NCBI RefSeq assembly: GCF_004570875.1
Contig: NZ_SPQK01000002.1
Location: 372,001 to 436,000, forward strand
Origin: Blastococcus sp. CT_GayMR16
Lineage (GTDB): Bacteria; Actinomycetota; Actinomycetes; Mycobacteriales; Geodermatophilaceae
Direction: 5' to 3'
Length of the DNA stretch: 64,000 nucleotides
Shown in pieces: positions 14,975 to 22,675 of this stretch (its first letter is position 1; every line of letters starts with the position of its first letter). The notes beneath the pieces are model-generated. The model saw only the letters and a list, made by a program, of their open reading frames with translations. It made no database searches and was not told where the DNA came from. A program made the translations under genes and the position numbers.

Positions 14975-15661
14975 ATGACCGCCCCCCGTCTGGGCTCGCT
15001 GACCTGGCTGCCGGCCACGGAGCGGCCGGACCTGCTGGGTGCACCGGTCGCTGCGGCGCTCTCGCTGCTGCCGGGTCCGGCGTGGGTCGCCGAGATCGAT
15101 GCCGAGCTGGCCGACACGGCGGCCTTCTGCGCCGCCTACGACATCCCGCTCGAGATCTCGGCCAACTGCGTGGTCGTCGCCGCGCGGCGGGCCGGGCAGA
15201 CCACGCTGGCGGCCTGTGTGGTCCTCGCCACCACGCGCGCCGACGTGAACGGGCTGGTGCGGCGGCACCTGGGCGCCCGCAAGGCGTCGTTCGCCCCGCA
15301 AGACGTCGCCGTGGCCGAGTCGGGCATGGAGTTCGGCGGCATCACGCCCGTCGGGCTGCCCGCCGACTGGCCGGTGCTCATCGATCCCGAGGTCGAGGCG
15401 GCGGACTTCGTCGTCATCGGCTCCGGGATCCGCGGCGGCAAGCTCGCCGTCGCGGGGTCGCTGCTGGCCGCACTGCCGGCCGCCGAGGTGCTCGACGGCC
15501 TGGGGCAGCCCCTGCCGGAGCCCGACCCGTCGGCGCCGGCGACCCCGCCGACGCGCGCCCCGGACGACAGCGACGTGGGGTGGGGCGATCGGCCCGGGGA
15601 GCCGGCCGACGACGACCGCCGGTACCTGGAGGACCGCCCGCCGCACTGGGGCAGCGACTAG
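14975..15661 (+). CDS. YbaK/EbsC-family aminoacyl-tRNA deacylase-like protein
   Basis: A 228-residue protein. Residues about 40-170 form the YbaK/ProX editing fold: a central ISANCVVVAARRAGQTTLAACVVLATTRADV strand pair, the RRHLGARKASFAP segment with the conserved Lys, and GGITPVGLP followed by DFVVIGSG. Family members hydrolyse mischarged Cys- or Ala-tRNA(Pro). An acidic Pro-rich C-terminal tail of about 50 residues (after VLDGLGQPLPE) is not part of the domain and looks disordered. The stop TAG overlaps the stop of convergent mscL through CTAG at 15658-15661. Confidence 0.87.
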   Translation: MTAPRLGSLTWLPATERPDLLGAPVAAALSLLPGPAWVAEIDAELADTAAFCAAYDIPLEISANCVVVAARRAGQTTLAACVVLATTRADVNGLVRRHLGARKASFAPQDVAVAESGMEFGGITPVGLPADWPVLIDPEVEAADFVVIGSGIRGGKLAVAGSLLAALPAAEVLDGLGQPLPEPDPSAPATPPTRAPDDSDVGWGDRPGEPADDDRRYLEDRPPHWGSD

Positions 15662-16104
15662 AAGGACCCCGTCCCACCCACCCCTCGCTCGCTCGGGACG
15701 GTGCCCTGGACGGGGCCACTCTGCTGGGCGCGGAGCAGGTCGCGGATCTCGACGAGAAGCTCGACCTGGGTCGGCAGAACTGGACCGGCTTCCTCGCCGC
15801 GCTTGCGCCGCTCCACGAGCACCTTCATCGGGAGCACGACGACGAAGTAGACGACCGCCGCGGTGAGCACGAAGGTGATCAGCGCGTTGATGAACGCGCC
15901 CCACGTGAACTCCTGCCCGTCGACGACCGCCGTCCCGCCGTCGACCCCGCCACCGGCGACCAGGCCGATCAGCGGCTGCAGGAACGACGTCGTGAAGGCC
16001 GTGACCAGCGCCGTGAATGCGGTGCCGATGACGACCGCCACCGCCAGGTCGACGACGTTGCCGCGGAGCAGGAAGTCCTTGAAGCCCTTGATCATGGGGT
16101 CCAT
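15658..16104 (-). CDS. mscL: large-conductance mechanosensitive channel MscL
   Basis: A 148-residue inner-membrane channel that opens under extreme membrane tension to release osmolytes. The amphipathic N-terminus MIKGFKDFLLRGNVVDLAV is followed by TM1 (VAVVIGTAFTALVTAF), a short periplasmic loop with VDGQEFTWGAF, TM2 (LITFVLTAAVVYFVVVLP) and a charged C-terminal helix (ELLVEIRDLLRAQ). The length is normal. MDP-MIKG gives two nearby in-frame ATGs, and the first is used here. It lies in the same order with the SAF and FmdB genes as in other actinobacteria. Confidence 0.95.
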   Translation of the reverse strand: MDPMIKGFKDFLLRGNVVDLAVAVVIGTAFTALVTAFTTSFLQPLIGLVAGGGVDGGTAVVDGQEFTWGAFINALITFVLTAAVVYFVVVLPMKVLVERRKRGEEAGPVLPTQVELLVEIRDLLRAQQSGPVQGTVPSERGVGGTGSF

Positions 16105-16140
16105 CCACCCACACGAGGCCGGGCAGGGCGTCGCGCCACG

Positions 16141-16761
16141 TCAGGGTGGGGGCAGGTTCACAGTCAGGGTCGCGGTGGTCGCGGCCGCTGCGAGCCGGGC
16201 CGCAGTGTCGCCGTCGACGGCGATCAGGAGCAGCCCTGCTCCCGACTCCTCGTCCGCCCCGATCGCGGCGAGCACCAGCGCACCACCGGCGACGACCTCG
16301 GCGGCAGCGGCGTCGGCGGCGGTCGCCAGGACGTCCACGCGGTCACCGGTGCGCACCAGCCCCGCGATGGCCAGGTCGGCCAGCCGGACGGGTGCGGCGA
16401 CCTGTCCCTCCGGCAGCAGTGCGGTCAGCCCGGCGCCGACGAGGCGGGCATCGGTGATCGGCTCCCCGGCACGAACGCCACCGGCCAGCACCCGGTGCAG
16501 CAACTGTTCGGGGTCGGCGGCCACCCCGGCCGGCACCGCCTCGGGCGGGTACCGGGCCGCCTCGAGGTCACCGGCGCCGAGGACCGTGCCGGCCGGCAGG
16601 TCGCGGACCGACACGGCCACCTCGACCCCGTCGGGTACGCGTGCCGTCGCGTCGACCGGCGCCGGTCGGAGCGCCAGGACGAGCGCGAGGACCCCGAGCA
16701 GCACCGCGGCGACCTGCCGGGCGACGTGCACCGGCGAGCGGGGGCGGCGGAAGTGCGGCAT
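16141..16761 (-). CDS. SAF-domain protein (CpaB/RcpC-like)
   Basis: A 206-residue membrane-anchored protein. One N-terminal helix (VAAVLLGVLALVLAL, about 16-30) follows a basic RRPRSPVHVARQ start. An SAF domain (VPDGVEVAVSVRDLPAGTVLGAGDLEAAR to LLHRVLAGGVRAGEPIT) and a C-terminal part with LVRTGDRVDVLATA follow. CpaB/RcpC relatives assist Flp pilus assembly, but stand-alone copies beside FmdB and MscL are conserved in actinobacteria without a pilus locus, and none is seen here. ATG 16759-16761 gives the expected cytoplasm-in topology. Function beyond fold is unknown. Confidence 0.8.
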   Translation of the reverse strand: MPHFRRPRSPVHVARQVAAVLLGVLALVLALRPAPVDATARVPDGVEVAVSVRDLPAGTVLGAGDLEAARYPPEAVPAGVAADPEQLLHRVLAGGVRAGEPITDARLVGAGLTALLPEGQVAAPVRLADLAIAGLVRTGDRVDVLATAADAAAAEVVAGGALVLAAIGADEESGAGLLLIAVDGDTAARLAAAATTATLTVNLPPP

Positions 16762-16867
16762 GGCCTGAGGCTGGCCGAGCGCAGGGTCGGGGGACCCGGC
16801 TCGGCTCAGGTTGTGGAGAGCGACGCGTCCTGTGGACGACGACGGGGCGACGGTCGGCCCCGTGTGG

Positions 16868-17197
16868 TCAGTTGGCGGCCTTGGACCCGCTGCTGCCGGA
16901 CGAGGACGGCGCCGCAGGGGCGGGGGAGGAGGTGGAGGAGGACGACCCCTCCTTCGACGACGACGACGAGGAGTCCTTGGATGACGACGACGACGTCTCC
17001 GACGCGGTGGCGCTCTTGCGGCTGTCGGTCCGGTAGAAGCCGGAGCCCTTGAAGACGACCCCGACCGACCCGTAGACCTTGCGCACCGGGAAGCCGCACA
17101 CCGGGCACTCGCTGATCGGTGCGTCGCTGAAGGACTGCACGACCTCGAACTCGTGCTTGCCCTCGGGGTTGGTGCAGGCGTACTCGTACGTGGGCAC
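16868..17197 (-). CDS. FmdB-family zinc-ribbon protein with Ser-rich tail (Rv0991c/Ruc-like)
   Basis: A 109-residue protein from GTG 17195-17197, preceded by a purine-rich AGGGAG. Residues 1-60 are an FmdB zinc ribbon: PTYEYACTNPEGKHEFE, SECPVCG, then VGVVFKGSGFYRTDSRK. The rest is an almost pure Ser/Lys/Glu low-complexity tail. In M. tuberculosis the homologue at this position (Rv0991c) is reported as a redox-regulated chaperone whose cysteines hold zinc. Oddly, the first knuckle has only one Cys (CTNPEGKH instead of CxxC), so His14 may substitute. Its place next to the SAF and mscL genes is conserved, but the usual upstream neighbour, the cyclo-ligase gene, is 5 kb away here. Confidence 0.87.
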   Translation of the reverse strand: MPTYEYACTNPEGKHEFEVVQSFSDAPISECPVCGFPVRKVYGSVGVVFKGSGFYRTDSRKSATASETSSSSSKDSSSSSSKEGSSSSTSSPAPAAPSSSGSSGSKAAN

Positions 17198-17322
17198 GGC
17201 GGTGGCTCCCTGGTGGTGCGGTGACTGTTGCGGGCTGGCACTCACGCCCGGCGACTGCCAATGATGCGCCATGCCGCGACCGTCCGTCCACGTGCCGCTC
17301 CCCACGGTCCGACCTTCGGGGG

Positions 17323-17850
17323 ATGGGTGCTGAGCAGCCCAGTACCTTCTGGCGCGTGGCATCCGAGTGGCTGGACGAGGACCAGCAGCGGACCTGGCGC
17401 GCCTGGCTCACCGTCTCCGAGCTGGTGCCGCGGGCCCTGGATGCCCAGCTGCAGCGCGACGCCGGCATCAGCCACGCGGCCTACGTCGTCCTGGCCATGC
17501 TGTCGGAGTCACCCTCGCGCAGCCGGCGGATGAGCGATCTGGCCCGGCGCGCCAACCAGTCGCAGAGCCGGCTGTCGCACACGGTCGCCCGCCTGGAGGA
17601 CCGCGGCTGGGTACGCCGCGAGCGCTCCACCGACGACGGCCGCGGCAACCTCGCGGTGCTCACCGACACGGGGTGGGACGTCGTCCGGTCGGTGGCGCCC
17701 GGCCATGTCGACGCCGTCCGCGAGGCGATGTTCGCGCCCCTCACCACCGAGCAGACGCACGCGCTCGGCGAGGCGCTGCAGGCGATCGTCGAGCAGCTCG
17801 ACCCCGACCGCAGTCAGCGCATCGAGATCGCGGTGGAACCCGAGGGCTGA
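17323..17850 (+). CDS. MarR-family transcriptional regulator
   Basis: A 175-residue winged-helix repressor-type protein. The DNA-binding core runs from AYVVLAMLSESPSRSRRMSDLARRA through the recognition helix QSQSRLSHTVARLEDRGWVRRE to the wing STDDGRGNLAVLTDTG. N- and C-terminal helices give the dimer interface. ATG 17323 is preferred over a further upstream start; GTG 17356 is also possible. It is divergent from fmdB and convergent with the carboxyltransferase (4-base gap), so it sits at the 3' end of the CoA-transferase/carrier operon. It may control that operon or itself. The ligand is unknown. Confidence 0.87.
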   Translation: MGAEQPSTFWRVASEWLDEDQQRTWRAWLTVSELVPRALDAQLQRDAGISHAAYVVLAMLSESPSRSRRMSDLARRANQSQSRLSHTVARLEDRGWVRRERSTDDGRGNLAVLTDTGWDVVRSVAPGHVDAVREAMFAPLTTEQTHALGEALQAIVEQLDPDRSQRIEIAVEPEG

Positions 17851-17854
17851 CCGC

Positions 17855-19396
17855 TCAGCGACCGAGGTGGCGGTAGCGGTGCAGCCGGCTGCGGTAGCGC
17901 TCGCCGTCGTCGCGCCCGAGGAGGCCGGCGAGCTCCTCGCCCAGCACCCGGCCCAGCCGCTCGCAGAACTCGGTGGGCTCGTCGGCGGCGTCCGGACGCT
18001 CGGGCACCACCCGGTCGACGATCCCCGCCCGCCACAGGTCGGTCGCCCGCACGCCCTGGGCCTGCGCCATCTCGCCGGCGTGCGTGATGTCGCGGTGCAC
18101 GATCGCCGAGGCGCCCTCGGGGGGCAGCGGGCCGAGCCAGCCGTTGGCCGCGGCGAGCACGCGGTCCGCCGGCACCAGGGCCAGCGCCCCGCCACCGGTG
18201 CCCTGACCCAGCAGCACTGCCAGCGTGGGTGCCTTCAGCATGACCAGGTCCTGGAGGCAGCGGGCGATCTCACCGGCCAGGCCGCCCTCCTCCGCCTCCC
18301 GGGACAGCGCCGCCCCGGGGGTGTCGATCAGCGTCAGCAGGGGCAGCCGCAGCTCCTGGGCCAGGTGCATGCCGCGTCGCGCCTCACGGAGGGCCGCCGG
18401 GCCCAGCGGTGCGGTCAGGCTCTGCCCGCGCCGGTCCTGCCCGAGGACGACGCACGGCGCGCCGCCGAAGCGGGCCAGGGCCAGCAGCAGCCCCGGGTCC
18501 TTCTCGCCGGCGCCGGTGCCGCTCAGTCCGACGACATCCGTGGCGGCCGTGCGCAGCAGCCGGCGCACCCCGGGCCGGTCCTCGCGCCGGGACGCGGTGA
18601 CGACGTCCCACGCGCTGCGGCCGTCCTCGGGGTCGTCGGCGTCCGTGCCGTCGTCGGGGCTCGGGCGCTCCGCACCCGCCACGTCGCGGTGCCAGGTCGA
18701 CCGCGCGGCCAGCACCCGGAGCGCCCGGTCGGCCACGTCGGCGATCTGGTCGTGCGGGACGACGGCGTCGATGAGGCCCCGCTCGGCCAGGTGCTCGGCG
18801 GTCTGCACGCCCTCCGGGAAGGGGTCGCCGTAGAGGGCCTCGTAGACCCGCGGGCCGAGGAAGCCGATCGACGCTCCCGGCTCGGCGATCGTCACGTGAC
18901 CGGTCGACCCCCAGGACGCGAGGACGCCGCCGAACGTGGGGTTGCGCAGGTAGACGAGGTAGGCGAGCCCGGCCTCCTTGTGGCGGGCGATCGCCGCGGT
19001 GATGCCGATCATCTGGAGGAAGGCGACGGTGCCCTCCTGCATGCGGGTGCCGCCCGAGACCGGCGCCGCCAGCAGCGGCAGCCCTTCCTCCGTCGCCCGC
19101 TCCACGGCGGTGATCAGCCGCTCGGCGGCGGCCACCCCGATGGAGCCGGCGAGGAAGCTGAACTCCCCGGCTACGACGGCCACGCGCCGGCCGCGCAGGG
19201 TGCCTTCCCCGGTGATGATCGACTCGTCCTGCCGGCTCTTCTCCGTGGCGGCGGCCAGCTCGGCGGCGTAGGCGTCATCCACCTCGCGCGGGGGGACCGG
19301 AGCGTCCCAGGACTTCCACGACCCCGGGTCCAGCACGAGGTCACGGAGGGTCCGGGCGTCGACCCGTGGCGGGCGGGAGGACGTGGGAGCGCTCAT
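17855..19396 (-). CDS. fused beta/alpha acetyl-CoA carboxylase-type carboxyltransferase (possible biotin-independent decarboxylase)
   Basis: A 513-residue protein with two crotonase-fold halves. The N-terminal beta-like half (about 40-255) has the oxyanion loop SGGTRMQEGTVAF and NPTFGGVLASWG; the C-terminal alpha-like half (about 280-500) has IDTPGAALSREAEEGG and GQGTGGGALAL. No N-terminal four-Cys zinc ribbon is present, unlike bacterial AccD, and no biotin carboxylase or BCCP gene lies nearby. Fused carboxyltransferases of this kind occur in acyl-CoA carboxylases and as MdcD/MdcE-like malonyl decarboxylases. The start overlaps the CoA-transferase stop by 4 bases. The neighbours (CoA-transferase, MatC-like carrier) favour a malonate or dicarboxylate role (inference). 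Confidence 0.83.
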   Translation of the reverse strand: MSAPTSSRPPRVDARTLRDLVLDPGSWKSWDAPVPPREVDDAYAAELAAATEKSRQDESIITGEGTLRGRRVAVVAGEFSFLAGSIGVAAAERLITAVERATEEGLPLLAAPVSGGTRMQEGTVAFLQMIGITAAIARHKEAGLAYLVYLRNPTFGGVLASWGSTGHVTIAEPGASIGFLGPRVYEALYGDPFPEGVQTAEHLAERGLIDAVVPHDQIADVADRALRVLAARSTWHRDVAGAERPSPDDGTDADDPEDGRSAWDVVTASRREDRPGVRRLLRTAATDVVGLSGTGAGEKDPGLLLALARFGGAPCVVLGQDRRGQSLTAPLGPAALREARRGMHLAQELRLPLLTLIDTPGAALSREAEEGGLAGEIARCLQDLVMLKAPTLAVLLGQGTGGGALALVPADRVLAAANGWLGPLPPEGASAIVHRDITHAGEMAQAQGVRATDLWRAGIVDRVVPERPDAADEPTEFCERLGRVLGEELAGLLGRDDGERYRSRLHRYRHLGR

Positions 19397-20643
19397 GTGG
19401 CGTGTCCGTTCTCGATGTCGTCGTCGTCCTCCGGCTGCGGCACGCCGGAGGAGGCCTCAGACAACCATGCGCGAATTGACGGTCCGTCAGCACCCAGCAC
19501 GGGGGGCGCCGTGTGCGTCCGTCGGGTCGTCTCCGTCTCGCCGTCCGGAGTCGCGTCGAAGAACCGCAACGGGGGTCCCGGCAGCGACAACGGGCCCAGC
19601 GTCGCGTGGTCGACGTCGACGAGCAGCCCCTGCGAGAGCGCCTGGTCCCAGCCGTAGACCTCGTCGATGGTCCGGACCTTCCCCGCAGGGATGCCGACCG
19701 TCGCCAGCCTGGCCAGCAGGTCCTCGGCGGTGATGTCGGCGAACGCGCGCTCGAGCAGCGCGATCACCTCGTCGCGGTGCTCCACCCGGTCGCCGTTGGT
19801 CTCCATCCCTGGGGTCTCCGGGTCGAGGTCGAACTCCGCGCACAGCCGCCGCCACAGCGACTCGTTGGCGCACGCCACCTGGACGCTGCCGCCGGAGCAG
19901 TGGAAGAGGCCGTAGGGCGCGATCGAGGGATGGTGATTGCCCTGCGCGCGGCCGACCTTGTTCGCCACCGTCCACGCCGTCCCCTGGAAGGCGTGCACGC
20001 CGACGATCGCGGCCAGCAGCGAGGTGCGCACGACCTTGCCGCGGCCCGTGCGCTCGCGCTCCATCAGCGCGGCCAGCACGCCGTAGGAGCCGTACATGCC
20101 GGCCAGCAGGTCACCGATCGGGACGCCGACCCGCTGCGGGTCGTCCGGTCCGGAGCCGGTCAGCGACATCAGGCCGCCCTCGCCCTGGGCGATCTGGTCG
20201 TAGCCGGCGCGGCCGCCCTCCGGGCCGTCGTGGCCGAAGCCGCTGATGGCCAGGGTCACCAGCCGCGGGTTCAGCTCGGCGAGCACCTCGGTGCCGAAGC
20301 CCAGGCGGGCCAGGGTGCCGGGACGGAAGTTCTCCATCAGCACGTCGGCCCGGCGGAGCAGATCGGTGAGGACCGCCTTGTCGGCGTCGTCCTTGAGGTC
20401 GAGGGTGATCGACTCCTTGTTCTTGTTCGTCGACAGGAAGTAGGTGGACTCCCGGGCTCCGGGCCCGGGGTGGCCCTCCGGCTGGACGAACGGCGGACCC
20501 CAGCCGCGGGTGTCGTCGCCGGTGCCCGGGCTCTCCACCTTGATCACCCGGGCGCCGAGGTCGCCGAGCATCATCGCGGCGTGCGGCCCGGCCAGGGCTC
20601 GGGTCAGGTCGACGACGAGCACGCCGTCCAGCGGTCCGGTCAT
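19393..20643 (-). CDS. CaiB/BaiF family (class III) CoA-transferase
   Basis: A 416-residue class III CoA-transferase that swaps CoA between carboxylic acids. It has the N-terminal GVLVVDLTRALAGPHAAMMLGDLGA, the segment VIKVESPGTGDDTRGWGPP, the TNKNKESITLDLK motif, and GVPIGDLLAGMYG, whose Asp corresponds to the catalytic residue of formyl-CoA transferase. The length is typical. Its place between the MatC-like carrier (17-base gap upstream) and the carboxyltransferase (4-base overlap) suggests it activates the imported acid to its CoA thioester. Substrate is inferred, not shown. Confidence 0.9.
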   Translation of the reverse strand: MTGPLDGVLVVDLTRALAGPHAAMMLGDLGARVIKVESPGTGDDTRGWGPPFVQPEGHPGPGARESTYFLSTNKNKESITLDLKDDADKAVLTDLLRRADVLMENFRPGTLARLGFGTEVLAELNPRLVTLAISGFGHDGPEGGRAGYDQIAQGEGGLMSLTGSGPDDPQRVGVPIGDLLAGMYGSYGVLAALMERERTGRGKVVRTSLLAAIVGVHAFQGTAWTVANKVGRAQGNHHPSIAPYGLFHCSGGSVQVACANESLWRRLCAEFDLDPETPGMETNGDRVEHRDEVIALLERAFADITAEDLLARLATVGIPAGKVRTIDEVYGWDQALSQGLLVDVDHATLGPLSLPGPPLRFFDATPDGETETTRRTHTAPPVLGADGPSIRAWLSEASSGVPQPEDDDDIENGHAT

Positions 20644-20660
20644 GGTGGACTCCGATCAGC

Positions 20661-22025
20661 TCACACCCACGACGGGACGACGACGAACACGAGCCACGCC
20701 AGCAGCGGGCCCACGGCGACGACGATCCCGGCGTAGCTGAGGATCTGCTTGTAGAAGCGGTCACGGTCGACGTCCTGCGCGTTGGCCAGCACCAGTGCGC
20801 CGTTCGTGGAGAACGGGCTCACGTCGACGATGGTCGAGGCCACGGACAGGGCGACCACCACGCCCACGGCGCCGATGTCCCCGGCGAGCAGGAACGGCAC
20901 CGCGAGTGAGATGGCGACGCCGATGATCGCGGTCGACGACGCGAACGCCGACACCACCCCTCCGATGTAGCAGAGGAGGAGGGCGATCAGCAGGGGGACG
21001 CCCAGCCCGGTGACCGCGTCGCCGACGTAGTCGATCGTGCCCGCCTCCTGGAGCACGAAGACGAAGGTGAGCACGCCGGCGATGAGCAGGATGGTGGACC
21101 AGCTGATCTGGGTCACCGCGCCCTTGTGCTGCTGGGCGGAGAACAGCGCCAGGACGACGGCCACGGTGATCGCCACGAAGCCGATATCGAGGTCGAAGAC
21201 CAGCGCGAGGACGGCGACGACGACCAGCCCGATCAGGGTGAGGATCTGCTCGAACCGCACCGGCTGCGGGACCTCGGGGTGGATGTGCTCGTCAGCGTCA
21301 TCGGCAGAGTCGCCCCCGACGCCGGGGCCGGGAGCCGCGCCGTGGCCCCGGACGACGGTCCCGTGCGCGTGCTCGACGTGCTCCAGTCGTGCGCTCTCCA
21401 CCTTGCGGCCGAGCAGCTTGCGGCCGCCCAGCACGAAGAAGAGGACCAGCGCGATCGCCAGGTTGAAGAAGAGGCTGCCGAGGAAGACCTGCAGCGAGGC
21501 GTCCGGGAGGCCCTCGTCCTCGACGATGGTGTTGACCGTGACGCCGTAGACGCTGATCGGCGAGAACCCGCCGCCCTGGGCGCCGTGGATGACCATCATG
21601 CCCATCAGCAGCGGGCTGATCCCGTGCCGTGCGGCGAAGGTCAGCGCGATCGGCGCGATGATCGCGACGGCGGCGGGGGAGAGCGCGCCGATCGCGGTGA
21701 GCAGCGCGGTGACGAAGAACATGATCCAGGGGATGGCGGCGACGTGGCCGCCGACGAGTTTCACCGCACCGCGGACCAGCAGGTCGACGGTTCCGTTGTT
21801 CTGCGCGATCGCGAACAGATAGGTGACCCCGATCAGGGTCAGCACGAGCTCGGCCGGGAACCCGCCGAGGATCTCGTCGGTGGTCATTTCCACCGACAAC
21901 GTGCCGACGATGAACGCGGCGACGAAGGCCAGCGCGCCCATGTTGATCGGCAGGAACGTGGCGATCGCGAAGATCACGACCAGTGCGATGATGGTGACGA
22001 TCTCAGGGGACACGGTCACTCCCAC
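20661..22025 (-). CDS. MatC-like / SLC13-type dicarboxylate (malonate) carrier
   Basis: A 454-residue polytopic membrane protein with about 11-12 hydrophobic segments and a hydrophilic His/Glu-rich loop in the middle (around 215-250, ESARLEHVEHAHGT). The N-terminal half matches the MatC N-terminal type: NMGALAFVAAFIVGTL, GGFPAELVLTLIGVTYLF, NNGTVDLLVRGAVKLVGG. The second half repeats the inverted fold, with FASSTAIIGVAISLAVPF and DVSPFSTNGALVLANA. MatC in Rhizobium imports malonate and relatives import C4 acids. The start is GTG 22023-22025. It is the first gene of the three-gene operon with the CoA-transferase and carboxyltransferase. Confidence 0.85.
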   Translation of the reverse strand: MGVTVSPEIVTIIALVVIFAIATFLPINMGALAFVAAFIVGTLSVEMTTDEILGGFPAELVLTLIGVTYLFAIAQNNGTVDLLVRGAVKLVGGHVAAIPWIMFFVTALLTAIGALSPAAVAIIAPIALTFAARHGISPLLMGMMVIHGAQGGGFSPISVYGVTVNTIVEDEGLPDASLQVFLGSLFFNLAIALVLFFVLGGRKLLGRKVESARLEHVEHAHGTVVRGHGAAPGPGVGGDSADDADEHIHPEVPQPVRFEQILTLIGLVVVAVLALVFDLDIGFVAITVAVVLALFSAQQHKGAVTQISWSTILLIAGVLTFVFVLQEAGTIDYVGDAVTGLGVPLLIALLLCYIGGVVSAFASSTAIIGVAISLAVPFLLAGDIGAVGVVVALSVASTIVDVSPFSTNGALVLANAQDVDRDRFYKQILSYAGIVVAVGPLLAWLVFVVVPSWV

Positions 22026-22055
22026 GGCGTCGGGGGATGCGGCCGGTCCACTGTC

Positions 22056-22649
22056 TCAGTGACTCGCGGGTAGCGCCTGCCAGCCGCCGGACGGCGTCAC
22101 CACGGCGGTGACCCGCCGGTCGTGCGGTTCCACGGGCACCTCGTCGAGCAGCTCGTCGTCGAAGACGACGGCCACCAGGACGGCGTCCGGCCGGGCGTGC
22201 CGGAGCGCCCGGTCGTAGTAGCCACCGCCCCGGCCGAGCCGTTCGCCGTCGCGGGCCACCGCGAGGGCCGGCAGGACGACGACGTCCGCGGCGCCGAGCG
22301 CGGCCGGGTCCAGCCGCTCGCCCACCGGCTCCAGCAGGCCGAAGCGCCCCGGCTCCAGCCGGCCGGTGTCGACACCCCAGGCCAGGTCGTGACCGACCGA
22401 CGGCACGACAGGCAGCAGCACCCGCGCCCCGAGCTCGGCGAGGGCGGCGGGAAGGGCGCCGTGACCGGGCTCGATCTCGTCCGGGACGTAGGCGGCGACG
22501 GTCCCTGCCCCGGCCAGCCCCTGCACCAGGGCGGCCGAGATCGCCGCGGCCGCCGCGGTCCGCTCCGCCTCCGGGCGGGCGCGCCGGCGGGCCAGGAGGC
22601 GGGTGCGGACGGCGGTCTTGGCGGCGCCGACCTCGGGCCCGATGGTCAT
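22056..22649 (-). CDS. 5-formyltetrahydrofolate cyclo-ligase
   Basis: A 197-residue enzyme that converts 5-formyl-THF to 5,10-methenyl-THF with ATP, returning folinate to the one-carbon pool. It has an N-terminal basic helix KTAVRTRLLARRRAR, the central YVPDEIEPG and FGLLEPVGERLDP segments, and the ATP/folate motif RLGRGGGYYDRALR. Length is normal. It diverges from galU with only 26 bases between starts, a conserved actinobacterial arrangement. It lies 30 bases upstream of the MatC-like gene on the same strand and may read into it. Confidence 0.93.
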   Translation of the reverse strand: MTIGPEVGAAKTAVRTRLLARRRARPEAERTAAAAAISAALVQGLAGAGTVAAYVPDEIEPGHGALPAALAELGARVLLPVVPSVGHDLAWGVDTGRLEPGRFGLLEPVGERLDPAALGAADVVVLPALAVARDGERLGRGGGYYDRALRHARPDAVLVAVVFDDELLDEVPVEPHDRRVTAVVTPSGGWQALPASH

Positions 22650-22675
22650 CCCGGCAGGCTAGCTAGGCTGCCGGA

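Noticed and set aside
14063-16114. Single long minus-strand frame joining MscL-shadow, YbaK-antisense and thioesterase sequence
   Set aside because: Only the last 139 codons match a protein family (PaaI thioesterase). The rest is antisense to YbaK and a shadow frame of mscL.
16141-16761. Flp/tad pilus gene (cpaB) indicating a pilus locus
   Set aside because: Only the SAF domain resembles CpaB. No CpaA/CpaF/TadB genes are in the neighbourhood, and the position beside fmdB/mscL is a conserved stand-alone context.
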